Made by a program: the position numbers and the translations under genes. Shown one piece after another: positions 25,261 to 34,131 of a stretch of 64,000 bases of DNA. Location: positions 33,685-97,684 of the forward strand of contig NZ_MVOC01000056.1 in NCBI RefSeq assembly GCF_002043095.1, in the 5' to 3' direction. The notes below the pieces were generated by a model. That model worked only from the letters and a program-made list of their open reading frames with translations. It did no database searches and was not told the DNA's origin. This DNA comes from Mycobacterium sp. AT1 (lineage in GTDB: Bacteria; Actinomycetota; Actinomycetes; Mycobacteriales; Mycobacteriaceae). Each line of letters starts with the position of its first letter. Within the stretch, counting starts at the first letter, position 1.

Positions 25261-26163
25261 ATGGCGAGAACTGACGGCGACAGCTGGGACCTGGCCTCCA
25301 GCGTCGGGGCCACCGCGACGATGGTCGCCGCACAACGCGCGCTTGGTCACCGCGAGAAGCTGATCGACGACCCCTACGCCGAACCGCTGGTGCGGGCGGT
25401 CGGCGTCGACCTGTTCACCAGGATGCTCGACGGTGACGTCGACTTCACCGCCGTCGACCCGGCCTTCACCCCCCGTCGGGCGGCCGAGGGCATGGCGGTT
25501 CGCACGCGATTCTTCGACGAGGTGTTCCTAGACGGGGCCGCCGCCGGGGTACGGCAGGCCGTGATCCTCGCCGCCGGTCTCGACGCGCGTGGCTACCGAC
25601 TGCCGTGGCCGGACGGCACGGTGGTCTACGAGGTCGACCAACCCGAGGTCGTCGAGTTCAAGCAGAGGACGCTGCAGGGGATCGGCGCAAAGCCGACGGC
25701 CACCCACCGAACCGTGTCCGTCGACCTGCGGGAGGATTGGCCGAAGGCGTTGACCGACAGCGGTTTCGACCCCACCCAGCCGACCTCCTGGAGCGCGGAG
25801 GGGCTGCTGATCTACCTTCCCCCCCAAGCGCAGGATGCGTTGTTCGACACCATCACCGCCCTGTCGGCACCGGGAAGCCGTCTCGCCACCGAGCACGTTC
25901 CCGACCTGACCGCGTTCACCGACGAGCGCTCTCAGCACCTCAGGGATCGGCTGAAGCAGCTGGGTTCCGACATCGAGATGGCCGACCTGGTCTATCAGGG
26001 CAAGCGGAACAACCCCGTCGACTACCTCCGCGAACGCGGGTGGGAGGTCACGGCGTTGCCCAACCAAGAGGCCTACGCCGCCAACGACTTCGAGTTCCCC
26101 GACGACGAGATGTCCAAGATCATGGGCGATCTGAGCTACGTCAGGGCGGTGTTCACGGGCTGA
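25261..26163 (+). CDS. class I SAM-dependent methyltransferase (copy 3 of 3)
   Basis: A 300-residue paralogue (GVRQAVILAAGLDARGYRLPWP, VYEVDQPEVVEFKQRTL, QPTSWSAEGLLIYLPPQAQDALFDTI), 19 bases after copy 2 with its own GAGGAGAG ribosome site. All three copies keep the SAM-binding motif and an acidic EXDQP strand, so all look intact. It converges on sppA with a ten-base gap. Confidence 0.85.
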   Translation: MARTDGDSWDLASSVGATATMVAAQRALGHREKLIDDPYAEPLVRAVGVDLFTRMLDGDVDFTAVDPAFTPRRAAEGMAVRTRFFDEVFLDGAAAGVRQAVILAAGLDARGYRLPWPDGTVVYEVDQPEVVEFKQRTLQGIGAKPTATHRTVSVDLREDWPKALTDSGFDPTQPTSWSAEGLLIYLPPQAQDALFDTITALSAPGSRLATEHVPDLTAFTDERSQHLRDRLKQLGSDIEMADLVYQGKRNNPVDYLRERGWEVTALPNQEAYAANDFEFPDDEMSKIMGDLSYVRAVFTG

Positions 26164-26173
26164 GGCCGAGGGA

Positions 26174-27946
26174 TCAGAAGCGCTGGTCCCCCAACCACAG
26201 CGCGTTGACCCCGGTCAGCGATCGCTCGGCCTGCGTCAGCAGAACGGCTGCCGACCGTCCGACGAGCGCGCCGAACGCATCCGGCAACGACGCCGCGGCG
26301 GGCTGCGACGACGGCTTGGGGCGAAGCGCATCCATCAGCGACGAGCCGGGAAGTCGGACGACCTTGACCTCGGTGTCGGCGTCGAAGCCGGCGAGCACCT
26401 TGGCGCGGTCGACCGCCGTGCGGAGCCCGCCGAGTTCGTCGACCAGGCCACGGTCCAAGGCGTCGGCCCCGGTCCACACCCGCCCGCGGGCGACGGCGTC
26501 CACCTCCTCGACGGTCATTCCCCGACCGTCGGCGACGCGCTGCACGAAGTCGGTGTAGAACAGGTCGGCTTCGGCCTCGACGTGGGCGTGCTGCTCGTCG
26601 GTGAACGGTGCGTTGACCGACCAGGCGTCGGCATTTCTGTTGGTGCGCACCGAATCCGAGCCGATGCCGAGACGGTCCTTGAGATCACGGGCCACCAGCT
26701 TCCCGGTGACCACACCGATCGAACCGGTGAGCGTGCCCGCGTTGGCGACGATCGCGTCAGCTGCCATCGACACGTAGTAGCCACCCGAGGCGGCGACGGC
26801 ACCCATCGACGCCACGATCGGCTTGCCTGCGTCGCGCAGCCGAACCACCTCGCGCCAAATGGTTTCCGAGCCGGTGACGGAGCCGCCAGGGCTGTCGACC
26901 CGCAGCACCACGGCGGTCACGTCGTCGTCGGCGCCCGCCTCGCGCAGCGCCGCCGCGATCGTGTCGCCGCCGGCGCTCGAGGTTCCCATCGGCGACAACG
27001 TGCGACCGCCACGGCCGCTGACGATCGGACCGGCCAGCGTCACCACGGCGATGGTCGGCTTGGACTTGCGGCCGGGCAGCGACGGCACCGAGCTCGCACC
27101 GGCCGCGCGGGCGTAGCGCGACAGGTACAGCCGGGCCGGGGCGTCTGGATCGTCCGGCGAAACACTTGGTGCACCGGCGAGTTCGATGATGCGGGCGTAC
27201 GCCTCGTCGCGGAAGCCGATGCGGTCGACGAGACGCCCGGTGACCGCGTCGTCGCGCAGCAGCGGCGCCTTGTCGGCCAGCGCGTCGAGGCCGGCGACGT
27301 CGACGTGCCGGGACGCGGCCACCGCCGTCAGCACCTGGTCGTGCAGGCTTTGAATCAGCCTGCCGTCGGCTTCCCGGTGGGCGTCGGTGTAGTTCTCCTG
27401 GGTGAACATGTTGGCGGCGGACTTGTATTCGCCGCGGGCGACGAATTGCGCTTGGATGCCGGCCTTTTCGAGCGCTTCACGGAGGAAGAGCGCGTTGGTC
27501 GCGAACCCGACCAAACCGACGGTGCCCGACGGTTGCATCCAGACCTCGCGGAACGCCGACGCCAGGTAGTACGACATCATGCCCGGGTAGGTCTCGGCCC
27601 ACGCGAGCGACGGTTTGACGTCACTGAATTCGACGATGGCCTCGCGCAGCTCCTGCACCGGACCCGGTGCGCCTGCGGGCAACTGGACGCGGGCGATCAG
27701 CGCCGAGACCCGGTGGTCCTTGGCCGCGCGGCGGATGGCGTCGACCGCCTCGCGCAGCAGCAGTGGTTTGCCGTTGCCGCTGAGCATGGCGAAGGGGTCG
27801 AAGCCGCCCGTCTCCTGCGGCACCGTCTGCAGATCCAGTTCCAGCACGCAGCCGCTGGGCACCCCGTGGTGGCGCGCGGTGTCGACCTTGCGGACGATCG
27901 CGCGTAGTTCGTCGGTACCTGGGACGTCTGACAGGAAGCTGAGCAT
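26174..27946 (-). CDS. sppA: signal peptide peptidase SppA (67-kDa type)
   Basis: A membrane-associated S49 peptidase that digests cleaved signal peptides. The 590-residue, two-domain form carries the catalytic Lys in the N-terminal domain (RGEYKSAANMFTQENYT) and the Ser in the C-terminal domain (SMGAVAASGGYYVSMAADAI), as in E. coli SppA. The ATG at 27946 is preferred to a TTG at 27991 that lies in the terminator stem. No strong signal peptide is obvious. Position after rplO matches Rv0724. Confidence 0.92.
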   Translation of the reverse strand: MLSFLSDVPGTDELRAIVRKVDTARHHGVPSGCVLELDLQTVPQETGGFDPFAMLSGNGKPLLLREAVDAIRRAAKDHRVSALIARVQLPAGAPGPVQELREAIVEFSDVKPSLAWAETYPGMMSYYLASAFREVWMQPSGTVGLVGFATNALFLREALEKAGIQAQFVARGEYKSAANMFTQENYTDAHREADGRLIQSLHDQVLTAVAASRHVDVAGLDALADKAPLLRDDAVTGRLVDRIGFRDEAYARIIELAGAPSVSPDDPDAPARLYLSRYARAAGASSVPSLPGRKSKPTIAVVTLAGPIVSGRGGRTLSPMGTSSAGGDTIAAALREAGADDDVTAVVLRVDSPGGSVTGSETIWREVVRLRDAGKPIVASMGAVAASGGYYVSMAADAIVANAGTLTGSIGVVTGKLVARDLKDRLGIGSDSVRTNRNADAWSVNAPFTDEQHAHVEAEADLFYTDFVQRVADGRGMTVEEVDAVARGRVWTGADALDRGLVDELGGLRTAVDRAKVLAGFDADTEVKVVRLPGSSLMDALRPKPSSQPAAASLPDAFGALVGRSAAVLLTQAERSLTGVNALWLGDQRF

Positions 27947-27985
27947 GCAGACGAGCCTACCGACGGACTGAGCGTGCCCCCGAAA

Positions 27986-28022
27986 ACGCAAGAAGCCCCC
28001 GCCGAAGCGGGGGCTCTTGCGT
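27986..28022 (-). terminator. intrinsic-type terminator after rplO
   Basis: AGCCCCCGC-CGAA-GCGGGGGCT (27994-28015) is a perfect 9-bp stem with a stable tetraloop. It is extended by ACGCAAG/CTTGCGT with one bulged A, giving about 16 pairs in total. It starts eight bases past the rplO stop and before the sppA start, so it probably ends the spc operon. Little U-tract is present, as is usual in mycobacteria. Confidence 0.8.
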
Positions 28023-28029
28023 CGTGGGA

Positions 28030-28470
28030 CTACAGCTCGGTGACCGAGCCGCCTGCGGCGCTGATCTTCTCGCGCGCGCTGCCACTGAACTTGTGAGCGG
28101 TCAGGTCGACCTTCACGGTCAGCTTGCCGTCACCGAGGATCTTCACCAGGCTGTTCTTGCGAACCGCACCAGCGGCGACCAGTTCGTCGACGCCGACGGT
28201 GCCGCCGTTGGGGAAGAGCCGGTTGACGTCACCGACGTTGATCACTTCGTACTCCGTGCGGAACCGGTTCTTGAAGCCCTTGAGCTTCGGCAGCCGCATG
28301 TGGATGGGCATCTGGCCACCCTCGAACGTCACGGGAACGTTCTTGCGTGCCTTCGTACCCTTGGTGCCACGGCCCGAGGTCTTACCCTTGGAGCCCTCAC
28401 CGCGACCGACGCGGGTCCTGGCGGTCTTCGACCCGGGCGCTGGGCGCAGGTCGTGCAACTTGATGGTCAT
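28030..28470 (-). CDS. rplO: 50S ribosomal protein L15
   Basis: Late-assembly 50S protein, 146 residues: MTIKLHDLRPAPGSKTARTR, Gly-rich GRGEGSKGKTSGRGTKGTKARK, GGQMPIHMRLPKLKGFKNRF. Its ATG overlaps the rpmD stop by one base (TAATG), so it is coupled. Last gene of the spc operon, followed by a strong hairpin. Confidence 0.97.
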   Translation of the reverse strand: MTIKLHDLRPAPGSKTARTRVGRGEGSKGKTSGRGTKGTKARKNVPVTFEGGQMPIHMRLPKLKGFKNRFRTEYEVINVGDVNRLFPNGGTVGVDELVAAGAVRKNSLVKILGDGKLTVKVDLTAHKFSGSAREKISAAGGSVTEL

Positions 28471-28649
28471 TACGCCTCCTCGACGGTGACGAGGTGGTTG
28501 ACGACGGCGAGCAGGCCACGCGTCTGAGCGTTGTCCTCGCGGACGACGGTCTGACGGATCTTGCGAAGTCCGAGACTCCGCAGGCTCTCCTTCTGCCTCC
28601 AGCGCGCACCGACGGTGCCTCGCACCTGGGTGATCTTCAGTTCAGCCAT
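28470..28649 (-). CDS. rpmD: 50S ribosomal protein L30
   Basis: A 59-residue protein reading MAELKITQVRGTVGARWRQK and ending GLLAVVNHLVTVEEA. ATG at 28649; stop TAA shares one base with the rplO ATG. L30 is present in most but not all bacteria; its place between rpsE and rplO is standard. Confidence 0.95.
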   Translation of the reverse strand: MAELKITQVRGTVGARWRQKESLRSLGLRKIRQTVVREDNAQTRGLLAVVNHLVTVEEA

Positions 28650-28651
28650 GA

Positions 28652-29344
28652 CTATGCCGATCCTTCACGCGCTGCCGCGGCGGCCAGCGCTTCGCTTTCA
28701 CGTCGCGCCTTGAGCATGCTCGGCGGGGCGACGTCCTCGATCGAGAGGCCACGACGTGCGGCGACCTCTTCGGGGCGCTGGATCATCTTCAGCGCGGCAA
28801 CGGTGGCGTGAACCACGTTGATCGCGTTGTCGCTGCCCAGCGACTTGGCCAGGATGTCGTGCACGCCTGCGCATTCCAGCACCGCGCGGCATGCGCCACC
28901 GGCGATGACGCCGGTACCTGCACTGGCGGGACGCAGCATGACGACACCAGCGGCCGCCTCACCCTGGACGGGGTGGACGATGGTGCCACCGATCAGCGGA
29001 ACGCGGAAGAAGCTCTTACGGGCCTCTTCGACGCCCTTGGCGATCGCGGCGGGAACTTCCTTGGCCTTGCCGTAGCCGACACCGACCATGCCGTTGCCGT
29101 CACCGACGATGACCAGGGCGGTGAAGCTGAAGCGTCGACCACCCTTGACCACCTTGGAGACGCGGTTGATGGCGACGACGCGCTCGAGGAAGTTGCTCTT
29201 CTCTCCGCCGTCGCGGCCGCCACGCCCACCGCGGTCGTCACGACGACCGCGTCCGTCACGGTCGCCACCGCCGCCGCCCCGTGGGGGTCGGCTACCGGTC
29301 GTTCCGGCGCCGGTTCCGGTTCCTGCTGTTGGCTGATCGGCCAT
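28652..29344 (-). CDS. rpsE: 30S ribosomal protein S5
   Basis: S5 helps decoding fidelity and mRNA unwinding. The 230-residue product has a core [33 protein letters not shown]-like double-stranded-RNA-binding domain and [22 protein letters not shown]. An N-terminal extension of about 50 residues is rich in Gly, Arg and Asp (for example [20 protein letters not shown]) and is low-complexity, as in other mycobacterial S5. It ends two bases before rpmD. Confidence 0.97.
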   Translation of the reverse strand: [230 protein letters not shown]

Positions 29345-29372
29345 CAGGCAGTCCTTCCGTTTCGAGTCTTCA

Positions 29373-29786
29373 TCAGAATTTCAGTCCGCTCTCGCGGGCG
29401 GCGTCAGCCAGCGCGGCGATGCGTCCGCCGTAGGTGTAGCCGCCGCGGTCGAAGACCACGGTGTCCACTCCTGCGGCCTTGGCGCGCTCCGCGATCAGCT
29501 GTCCGACGCGCACGCTGTGGGCCTTCTTGTCACCCTCGACCGCACGCACGTCGGCCTCGATGGACGACGCGGCCGCCAGCGTGGTGCCGGACTGGTCGTC
29601 CACCAACTGCACGTGGATGTGGCGTGAGGAACGGTTGACCATCAGGCGCGGACGCTCGGGAGTGCCCGCGACCTTCTTGCGCAGCCGGGTGTGGCGACGC
29701 AGCCGGGAAATCCGACGGGTCTCGGAGACGCTCTGTCCCAACGGCTTCCGCTTGGGAGCTGCCGTATCAGTTTTCGTGTTGGCCAT
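29373..29786 (-). CDS. rplR: 50S ribosomal protein L18
   Basis: 5S-rRNA-binding protein, 137 residues: RISRLRRHTRLRKKVAGTPERPRLMVNRSSRHIHVQLVDD and the C-terminal FDRGGYTYGGRIAALADAARESGLKF. It starts three bases after rplF. Confidence 0.97.
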   Translation of the reverse strand: MANTKTDTAAPKRKPLGQSVSETRRISRLRRHTRLRKKVAGTPERPRLMVNRSSRHIHVQLVDDQSGTTLAAASSIEADVRAVEGDKKAHSVRVGQLIAERAKAAGVDTVVFDRGGYTYGGRIAALADAARESGLKF

Positions 29787-29789
29787 GGC

Positions 29790-30329
29790 TTACTTACCCG
29801 TCTTTCCGACCTTGCGGCGGATCTGCTCGCCTTCGTAGCGAACGCCCTTGCCCTTGTACGGGTCCGGGCGACGCAGGCGGCGAATGTTCGCCGAAATCTG
29901 GCCGACTTGCTGCTTGTCGATGCCGGTGATCGAGAACTTGGTGGGCGTCTCCACCGCGAACGTGATGCCCTCGGGGGCCTCGATGATGACCGGGTGGCTG
30001 TAGCCCAGCGCGAACTCGAGGGTCTTGCCCTTGAGTGCGACGCGGTAACCAACACCGAAGATCTCCATCTTCGTGGTGTAGCCCTCGGTCACACCGGTGA
30101 CCAGGTTGGCGACCAGCGTCCGCGAGAGACCGTGCAGCGAACGGCTGCGACGCTCGTCGTCGGGACGGGTGACGACGATGGCACCGTCGTCACCGCGGTC
30201 GACCGTGATCGGCTCGGAGATGTCCAGCGTCAGGGTGCCCTTGGGTCCCTTGACGGAGACGTTCCGTCCGTTGATCGTGACGTCGACCCCGGATGGAACC
30301 GGGACCGGCTGCTTTCCAATGCGTGACAT
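29790..30329 (-). CDS. rplF: 50S ribosomal protein L6
   Basis: Near the factor-binding site of the 50S subunit. 179 residues beginning MSRIGKQPVPVPSGVDVTIN, with the C-terminal signature RRLRRPDPYKGKGVRYEGE. It lies 11 bases after rpsH. Confidence 0.97.
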   Translation of the reverse strand: MSRIGKQPVPVPSGVDVTINGRNVSVKGPKGTLTLDISEPITVDRGDDGAIVVTRPDDERRSRSLHGLSRTLVANLVTGVTEGYTTKMEIFGVGYRVALKGKTLEFALGYSHPVIIEAPEGITFAVETPTKFSITGIDKQQVGQISANIRRLRRPDPYKGKGVRYEGEQIRRKVGKTGK

Positions 30330-30340
30330 GTCTTCTTCCC

Positions 30341-30739
30341 CTACCAGACGTAGGCGAGGACTTCGCCGCCCACGCCTTGTCGAGCTGCCTGACGGTCGGT
30401 CAGCAGACCCGAGGACGTGGAGATGATCGCCACGCCGAGGCCACCGAGAACGCGGGGCAAGTTGGTTGACTTCGCGTACACGCGCAGGCCGGGCTTGGAG
30501 ACCCGCTTGAGGCCCGCAATGCTGCGTTCGCGACTTGGTCCGTACTTGAGTTGCACCACGAGCGCCTTGCCAACCCGAGCATCCTCGGTGTGGAAGTCGG
30601 TGATGTAGCCCTGCTCCTTGAGGATCTCGGCAATGTGCACCTTGATCTTCGAGTGAGGCAGAGTCACCTCGTCGTGGTACGCCGAATTGGCGTTGCGCAG
30701 ACGTGTCAAGAAGTCTGCGATCGGGTCCGTCATGGTCAT
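30341..30739 (-). CDS. rpsH: 30S ribosomal protein S8
   Basis: S8 binds 16S rRNA helix 21 and in E. coli is the spc-operon repressor. 132 residues: MTMTDPIADFLTRLRNANSA and the C-terminal STSSGLLTDRQAARQGVGGEVLAYVW. A second ATG two codons later is also possible. A 90-base gap separates it from rpsZ. Confidence 0.97.
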   Translation of the reverse strand: MTMTDPIADFLTRLRNANSAYHDEVTLPHSKIKVHIAEILKEQGYITDFHTEDARVGKALVVQLKYGPSRERSIAGLKRVSKPGLRVYAKSTNLPRVLGGLGVAIISTSSGLLTDRQAARQGVGGEVLAYVW

Positions 30740-30829
30740 GACAGCCAGCTCACCTTCCTCGCGACGGTTCCCGCCGGGTTGAAAACCCTTGGGGGCCTAC
30801 CGCGTGCTTTCCTAGATTTGATTGGGGGG

Positions 30830-31015
30830 TTACCAGCTGGACTTCTGGACACCGGGCAATTCGCCGGCGTGCGCCATCTCCCGAAGGCAGATGCGGCACA
30901 GGCCGAACTTGCGGTAGACCGCGTGCGGACGTCCACACTTGTTGCAACGCGTGTAACCGCGCACCTTGAACTTTGGCTTCTTGTTGGCCTTGTTGACCAG
31001 CGCCTTCTTTGCCAT
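30830..31015 (-). CDS. rpsZ: 30S ribosomal protein S14, zinc type
   Basis: A 61-residue S14 with two CxxC pairs (CNKC at 24-27 and CRIC at 40-43) that bind zinc, so it is the short C+ form. Starts MAKKALVNKANKKPKFKVRG. The open frame continues upstream into rplE and is not used. Mycobacteria usually also carry a longer, zinc-free S14 paralogue elsewhere under zinc-responsive control. Confidence 0.96.
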   Translation of the reverse strand: MAKKALVNKANKKPKFKVRGYTRCNKCGRPHAVYRKFGLCRICLREMAHAGELPGVQKSSW

Positions 31016-31019
31016 CTGC

Positions 31020-31592
31020 TCAGTTCTCCTTGAACGGGAAGCCCAGCGCACGCAGCAGCGCCCGGCCTTCGTCGTCGTTGGTCGCCGACGTGACGACGGT
31101 GATGTCCATGCCGCGCGGACGATCGATGCTGTCCACGTCGATCTCGTGGAACACCGACTGCTCGGTCAGACCGAAGGTGTAGTTGCCGCTGCCGTCGAAC
31201 TGCTTGGGCGACAGGCCGCGGAAGTCGCGGATACGCGGGAGGCTGATCGAGACCAGCCGGTCGAGGAACTCCCACATGCGGTCGCCGCGCAGCGTCACGC
31301 GGGCGCCGATGGGCATTCCCTCGCGAAGCTTGAACTGGGCGATGGACTTGCGGGCCTTGCGGATCTCGGGCTTCTGGCCGGTGATCAGCTGCAGGTCGGT
31401 GACCGCGCCGTTGATCAGCTTCGCGTCGCGGGCGGCGTCGCCGACACCCATGTTGACGATGACCTTGACCACGCCGGGGATCTGCATGACGTTGTCGTAG
31501 GCGAACTGCTCGTTGAGCGCGCCCTTGATTTCGTCGCGGTAGCGCTGCTTGAGGCGAGGAAGCGTCTTTTCTGCGGTTTCAGTCGTAGTCAT
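31020..31592 (-). CDS. rplE: 50S ribosomal protein L5
   Basis: 5S rRNA-binding protein of the central protuberance; 190 residues: LPRLKQRYRDEIKGALNEQF, MQIPGVVKVIVNMGVGDAARD and LPRIRDFRGLSPKQFDGSGNYTFG-like loop. It starts two bases after rplX ends and ends four bases before rpsZ. Confidence 0.97.
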   Translation of the reverse strand: MTTTETAEKTLPRLKQRYRDEIKGALNEQFAYDNVMQIPGVVKVIVNMGVGDAARDAKLINGAVTDLQLITGQKPEIRKARKSIAQFKLREGMPIGARVTLRGDRMWEFLDRLVSISLPRIRDFRGLSPKQFDGSGNYTFGLTEQSVFHEIDVDSIDRPRGMDITVVTSATNDDEGRALLRALGFPFKEN

Positions 31593-31594
31593 GC

Positions 31595-31912
31595 TCAGAT
31601 GTCCTTGCCGTTCTTCTTCGACACCCGGACGTTCTTGCCGGTCTCTTCGTCACGGCGGTAGCCGATCCGGGTGGGGTTGCCGTCGGAGTCGACCACCATC
31701 ACGTTGGACACGTGGATCGGGGCCTCCTGCGTGACGATGCCGCCCGAGGACGCGCCACGCTCGTTCTGGGACACCGCGGTGTGCTTCTTGATCCGGTTCA
31801 CGCCTTCGACGAGGACCTTCTCGCGCGACGGGTAGGCGACGAGGACCTTGCCCTTGGCGCCCTTGTCCTTGCCAGCGACGACCAGGACGGTGTCACCCTT
31901 GTGCACCTTCAT
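31595..31912 (-). CDS. rplX: 50S ribosomal protein L24
   Basis: Assembly initiator of the 50S subunit; 105 residues with the KOW motif MKVHKGDTVLVVAGKDKGAK and the segment NRIKKHTAVSQNERGASSGG. The ATG directly abuts the rplN stop codon, so translation is probably coupled. Confidence 0.97.
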   Translation of the reverse strand: MKVHKGDTVLVVAGKDKGAKGKVLVAYPSREKVLVEGVNRIKKHTAVSQNERGASSGGIVTQEAPIHVSNVMVVDSDGNPTRIGYRRDEETGKNVRVSKKNGKDI

Positions 31913-32281
31913 TTACAGCACCTCCGGAGCCAGCGAGACGATCTTCATGAAGCGCTTCTCGCGCAGCTCGCGGCCGACCGGCCCGAAGATGCGGGTTCCG
32001 CGCGGGTCGTTGTCGGGCTTGATGATGACGGCGGCGTTCTCGTCGAACTTGATGTAGCTCCCGTCGGCACGCCGGCGCTCCTTGACGGTGCGCACGATGA
32101 CGGCCTTGACGACCTCACCCTTCTTGACGTTGCCACCGGGGATGGCGTCCTTGACGGTCGCCACGATGACATCGCCGATTCCGGCGTAACGCCTACCCGA
32201 GCCACCGAGTACGCGAATGCACAAGATCTCCTTGGCGCCCGTGTTGTCGGCGATCTTGAGCCGCGATTCCTGCTGAATCAC
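31913..32281 (-). CDS. rplN: 50S ribosomal protein L14
   Basis: Intersubunit-bridge protein, 122 residues, with GTG start at 32281: MIQQESRLKIADNTGAKEIL, signature GRRYAGIGDVIVATVKDAIPGGNVKKG. An open frame continues upstream to 32332 but those codons are not L14. It opens the spc operon; a sigma-A-like promoter lies about 140 bases upstream. Confidence 0.97.
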   Translation of the reverse strand: MIQQESRLKIADNTGAKEILCIRVLGGSGRRYAGIGDVIVATVKDAIPGGNVKKGEVVKAVIVRTVKERRRADGSYIKFDENAAVIIKPDNDPRGTRIFGPVGRELREKRFMKIVSLAPEVL

Positions 32282-32417
32282 TAGATCTCCTCGAATCGAT
32301 TGCACGACGAACAGCACGAAACTGCTCGACATGCGCGGTCTTCGTTGCCGAAGGGCACGCAGGGTTTCCGCTCACTTTCGAAAGCGACCACCGAGGTCTG
32401 CCCAGGGCAACCCCTAC

Positions 32418-32446
32418 ATAGTAGGGGCGCAGGGGCAACGAACCAA
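32418..32446 (-). promoter_or_regulatory. sigma-A-type promoter of the rplN (spc) operon
   Basis: On the minus strand TTGGTT (32441-32446), 17 bases, TACTAT (32418-32423). The -10 lies inside an inverted repeat CCCCTAC-ATA-GTAGGGG (32411-32427). The resulting leader before rplN would be about 130 bases. The spacing and hexamers are good for a mycobacterial housekeeping promoter; the overlapping repeat may bind a regulator. Confidence 0.65.
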
Positions 32447-32477
32447 ATCGCTGCTCGAAACGGTTCTCGGCGGGCCC

Positions 32478-33167
32478 TCAGGGAAGGGTGATCGGGAAGT
32501 CCGCGGTCAGCGTCTCAGCCGCCGCGTCGAACGCCGGCGACGTCTCCGATGCGGCGACGTGAACGGCGATCAGGTAATCACCGTCGTTGGTCCAGACGTG
32601 CACGATGCGGTCGTCGTAGACCTGCTTGCCTGCCGGTCCGCCGGAGAGCACACCCCTGAGCCGCTGGCCGCTGTAGCCGCAGATTTCCGCGGGGAGCACG
32701 CTGACGCTGCTGATGGGGGCCTGGTCGGAGACGTCGTCGGTGTACTTCTCGAAGGCGGCGGTGGGGTCGAGTGCGGTCTTGGCGACAGTGACGGCGCCGG
32801 TCATGCCATCGGGTCCGCTCAGCGTCAGACCGGTGGCCGACGGCGCGGCGGTCCAGCCCGCGGGCATCGCGACGACGATCCTCGGGGCGGACGGGTCGTC
32901 GACCTCGGCCGTGGCGGGCGCCCCCGGTGTCGCGGTCGGCAGGCAGACCAGGGCGTTCGGCGGGACGGTGTCGGGCAGGGTGGTCGTCACGCCCATCGCC
33001 GGCATCTCCTCGGTGGTGGCCGGGCTGGTGGCCGGGCTGGTGATCGTGGTCATGGCGGCCTGCTGGGATGAGGTGGGGCTTGCCACCGGGTGACCGGCGC
33101 TGGTCTCGGTGCAGCCGCCCGTCACTCCGACGGTGACGACCGCGGCTGCCAGCACCAGAACTCGCAT
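32478..33167 (-). CDS. secreted lipoprotein of unknown function
   Basis: A 229-residue protein with a signal peptide and lipobox (LAAAVVTVGVTGGC, Cys about 19), a Thr/Ser/Pro-rich linker (about 25-70) and a mature domain containing PRIVVAMPAGWTAAPS, GLTLSGPDGMTGAVTVAKTA and VHVWTNDGDYLIAVHVAASE. The layout resembles LpqN/LpqT-type mycobacterial lipoproteins; assignment is tentative. It follows the formylglycine-generating enzyme gene by 18 bases and could be the last gene of the arylsulfatase operon, in the place of Rv0713. Confidence 0.7.
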   Translation of the reverse strand: MRVLVLAAAVVTVGVTGGCTETSAGHPVASPTSSQQAAMTTITSPATSPATTEEMPAMGVTTTLPDTVPPNALVCLPTATPGAPATAEVDDPSAPRIVVAMPAGWTAAPSATGLTLSGPDGMTGAVTVAKTALDPTAAFEKYTDDVSDQAPISSVSVLPAEICGYSGQRLRGVLSGGPAGKQVYDDRIVHVWTNDGDYLIAVHVAASETSPAFDAAAETLTADFPITLP

Positions 33168-33185
33168 CGGGACAGTATGTGCCGA

Positions 33186-34109
33186 TCAGGCGTCGGCCAC
33201 GCAGCGAAATCCGATGTGAACGGTGGCGCTGTCCTGTGATTGCGACGACCTTGCGGCGGGCCGATAGCGGTGGCAGTACTCCGGTGCGCACAGGTGGGAC
33301 CCACCCTTGAGCGTCTGGTTCACGCTCGGGTCGGGTTCGTGGGAGGGCGTGCAACACCCCTTCGCCGACGCTGCTGCTCCTTGCCGGTGCTCATCCCCCG
33401 GTCGCTCCGCTCCTGCCCGCCGGTGCCGCATCGTGTACCTCGTCGACGTCCACTCCCACACGTTGCCGATCATGTCGACCAGCCCGAAGCCGTTGGGCGG
33501 AAACTTCCCGACCGGCGAGGTGCCGAACCATCCGTTGGCGCCGTCGTTGCGGTACGGGAAGCGGCCCTGCCAGGTATTGGCCATCAACTCGCCGTTCGGT
33601 GCGACGTCCTCTCCCCAGGGGTACGTCGTCGACGCGCCGCCGCGAGCCGCGTACTCCCATTCGGCCTCGGTCGGCAGGCGACGCCCCGCCCATCGGGCAT
33701 AGGCGGCGGCGTCGGAGTAGGAGATCTGCACGACGGGATGGTCGAGCCGATCGTCGACCGTGCTGCCCAACCCCTCGGGGTGTCGCCACGACGCGGCCGG
33801 AGCCCAGTCCCACCACTGCCGCCAATCCCCCAGGTTGACGGGTCCGGAGGTCGGTCGGAAGACCAGCGCGCCTGGTACGAGGTCCGCTTCGGCCACCCCG
33901 GGATAGGCCTCCGGGTCCAGTGGGCGTTCGGCGACCGTGACGTATCCGGTGTCGTCGACGAATCGGGCGTACTGCGCGTTGGTCACGGGGTGCCGTTCGA
34001 ACGCCAGGGCGCCGACGGTCGCCGTGTGGGTGGGAGTCTCCTCGGGGTAGAAGGCCGTCGACCCCATCTCGAACGCTCCGCCCGGCAGCTCGATCAGCTC
34101 CGTCAGCAT
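33186..34109 (-). CDS. formylglycine-generating enzyme (sulfatase maturation)
   Basis: Oxidises the active-site Cys of sulfatases to formylglycine. The 307-residue protein has GGAFEMGSTAFYPEETPTH, RLPTEAEWEYAARGG, GNVWEWTSTRY and near the C-terminus GGSHLCAPEYCHRYRPAARS, with the two copper-binding Cys of aerobic FGE. The substrate, an arylsulfatase with the CSPTR motif, is encoded 22 bases upstream on the same strand. Matches Rv0712 by position and sequence. A loop of about 30 residues after YTMRHRRAG is Ala/Gly-rich and poorly conserved. Confidence 0.93.
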   Translation of the reverse strand: MLTELIELPGGAFEMGSTAFYPEETPTHTATVGALAFERHPVTNAQYARFVDDTGYVTVAERPLDPEAYPGVAEADLVPGALVFRPTSGPVNLGDWRQWWDWAPAASWRHPEGLGSTVDDRLDHPVVQISYSDAAAYARWAGRRLPTEAEWEYAARGGASTTYPWGEDVAPNGELMANTWQGRFPYRNDGANGWFGTSPVGKFPPNGFGLVDMIGNVWEWTSTRYTMRHRRAGAERPGDEHRQGAAASAKGCCTPSHEPDPSVNQTLKGGSHLCAPEYCHRYRPAARSSQSQDSATVHIGFRCVADA

Positions 34110-34131
34110 GTCGTTCAGGGTAGGCCTGGCC

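Noticed and set aside
26582..27907. 441-codon open frame on the plus strand
   Set aside because: Antisense to sppA; no domain and no ribosome site.
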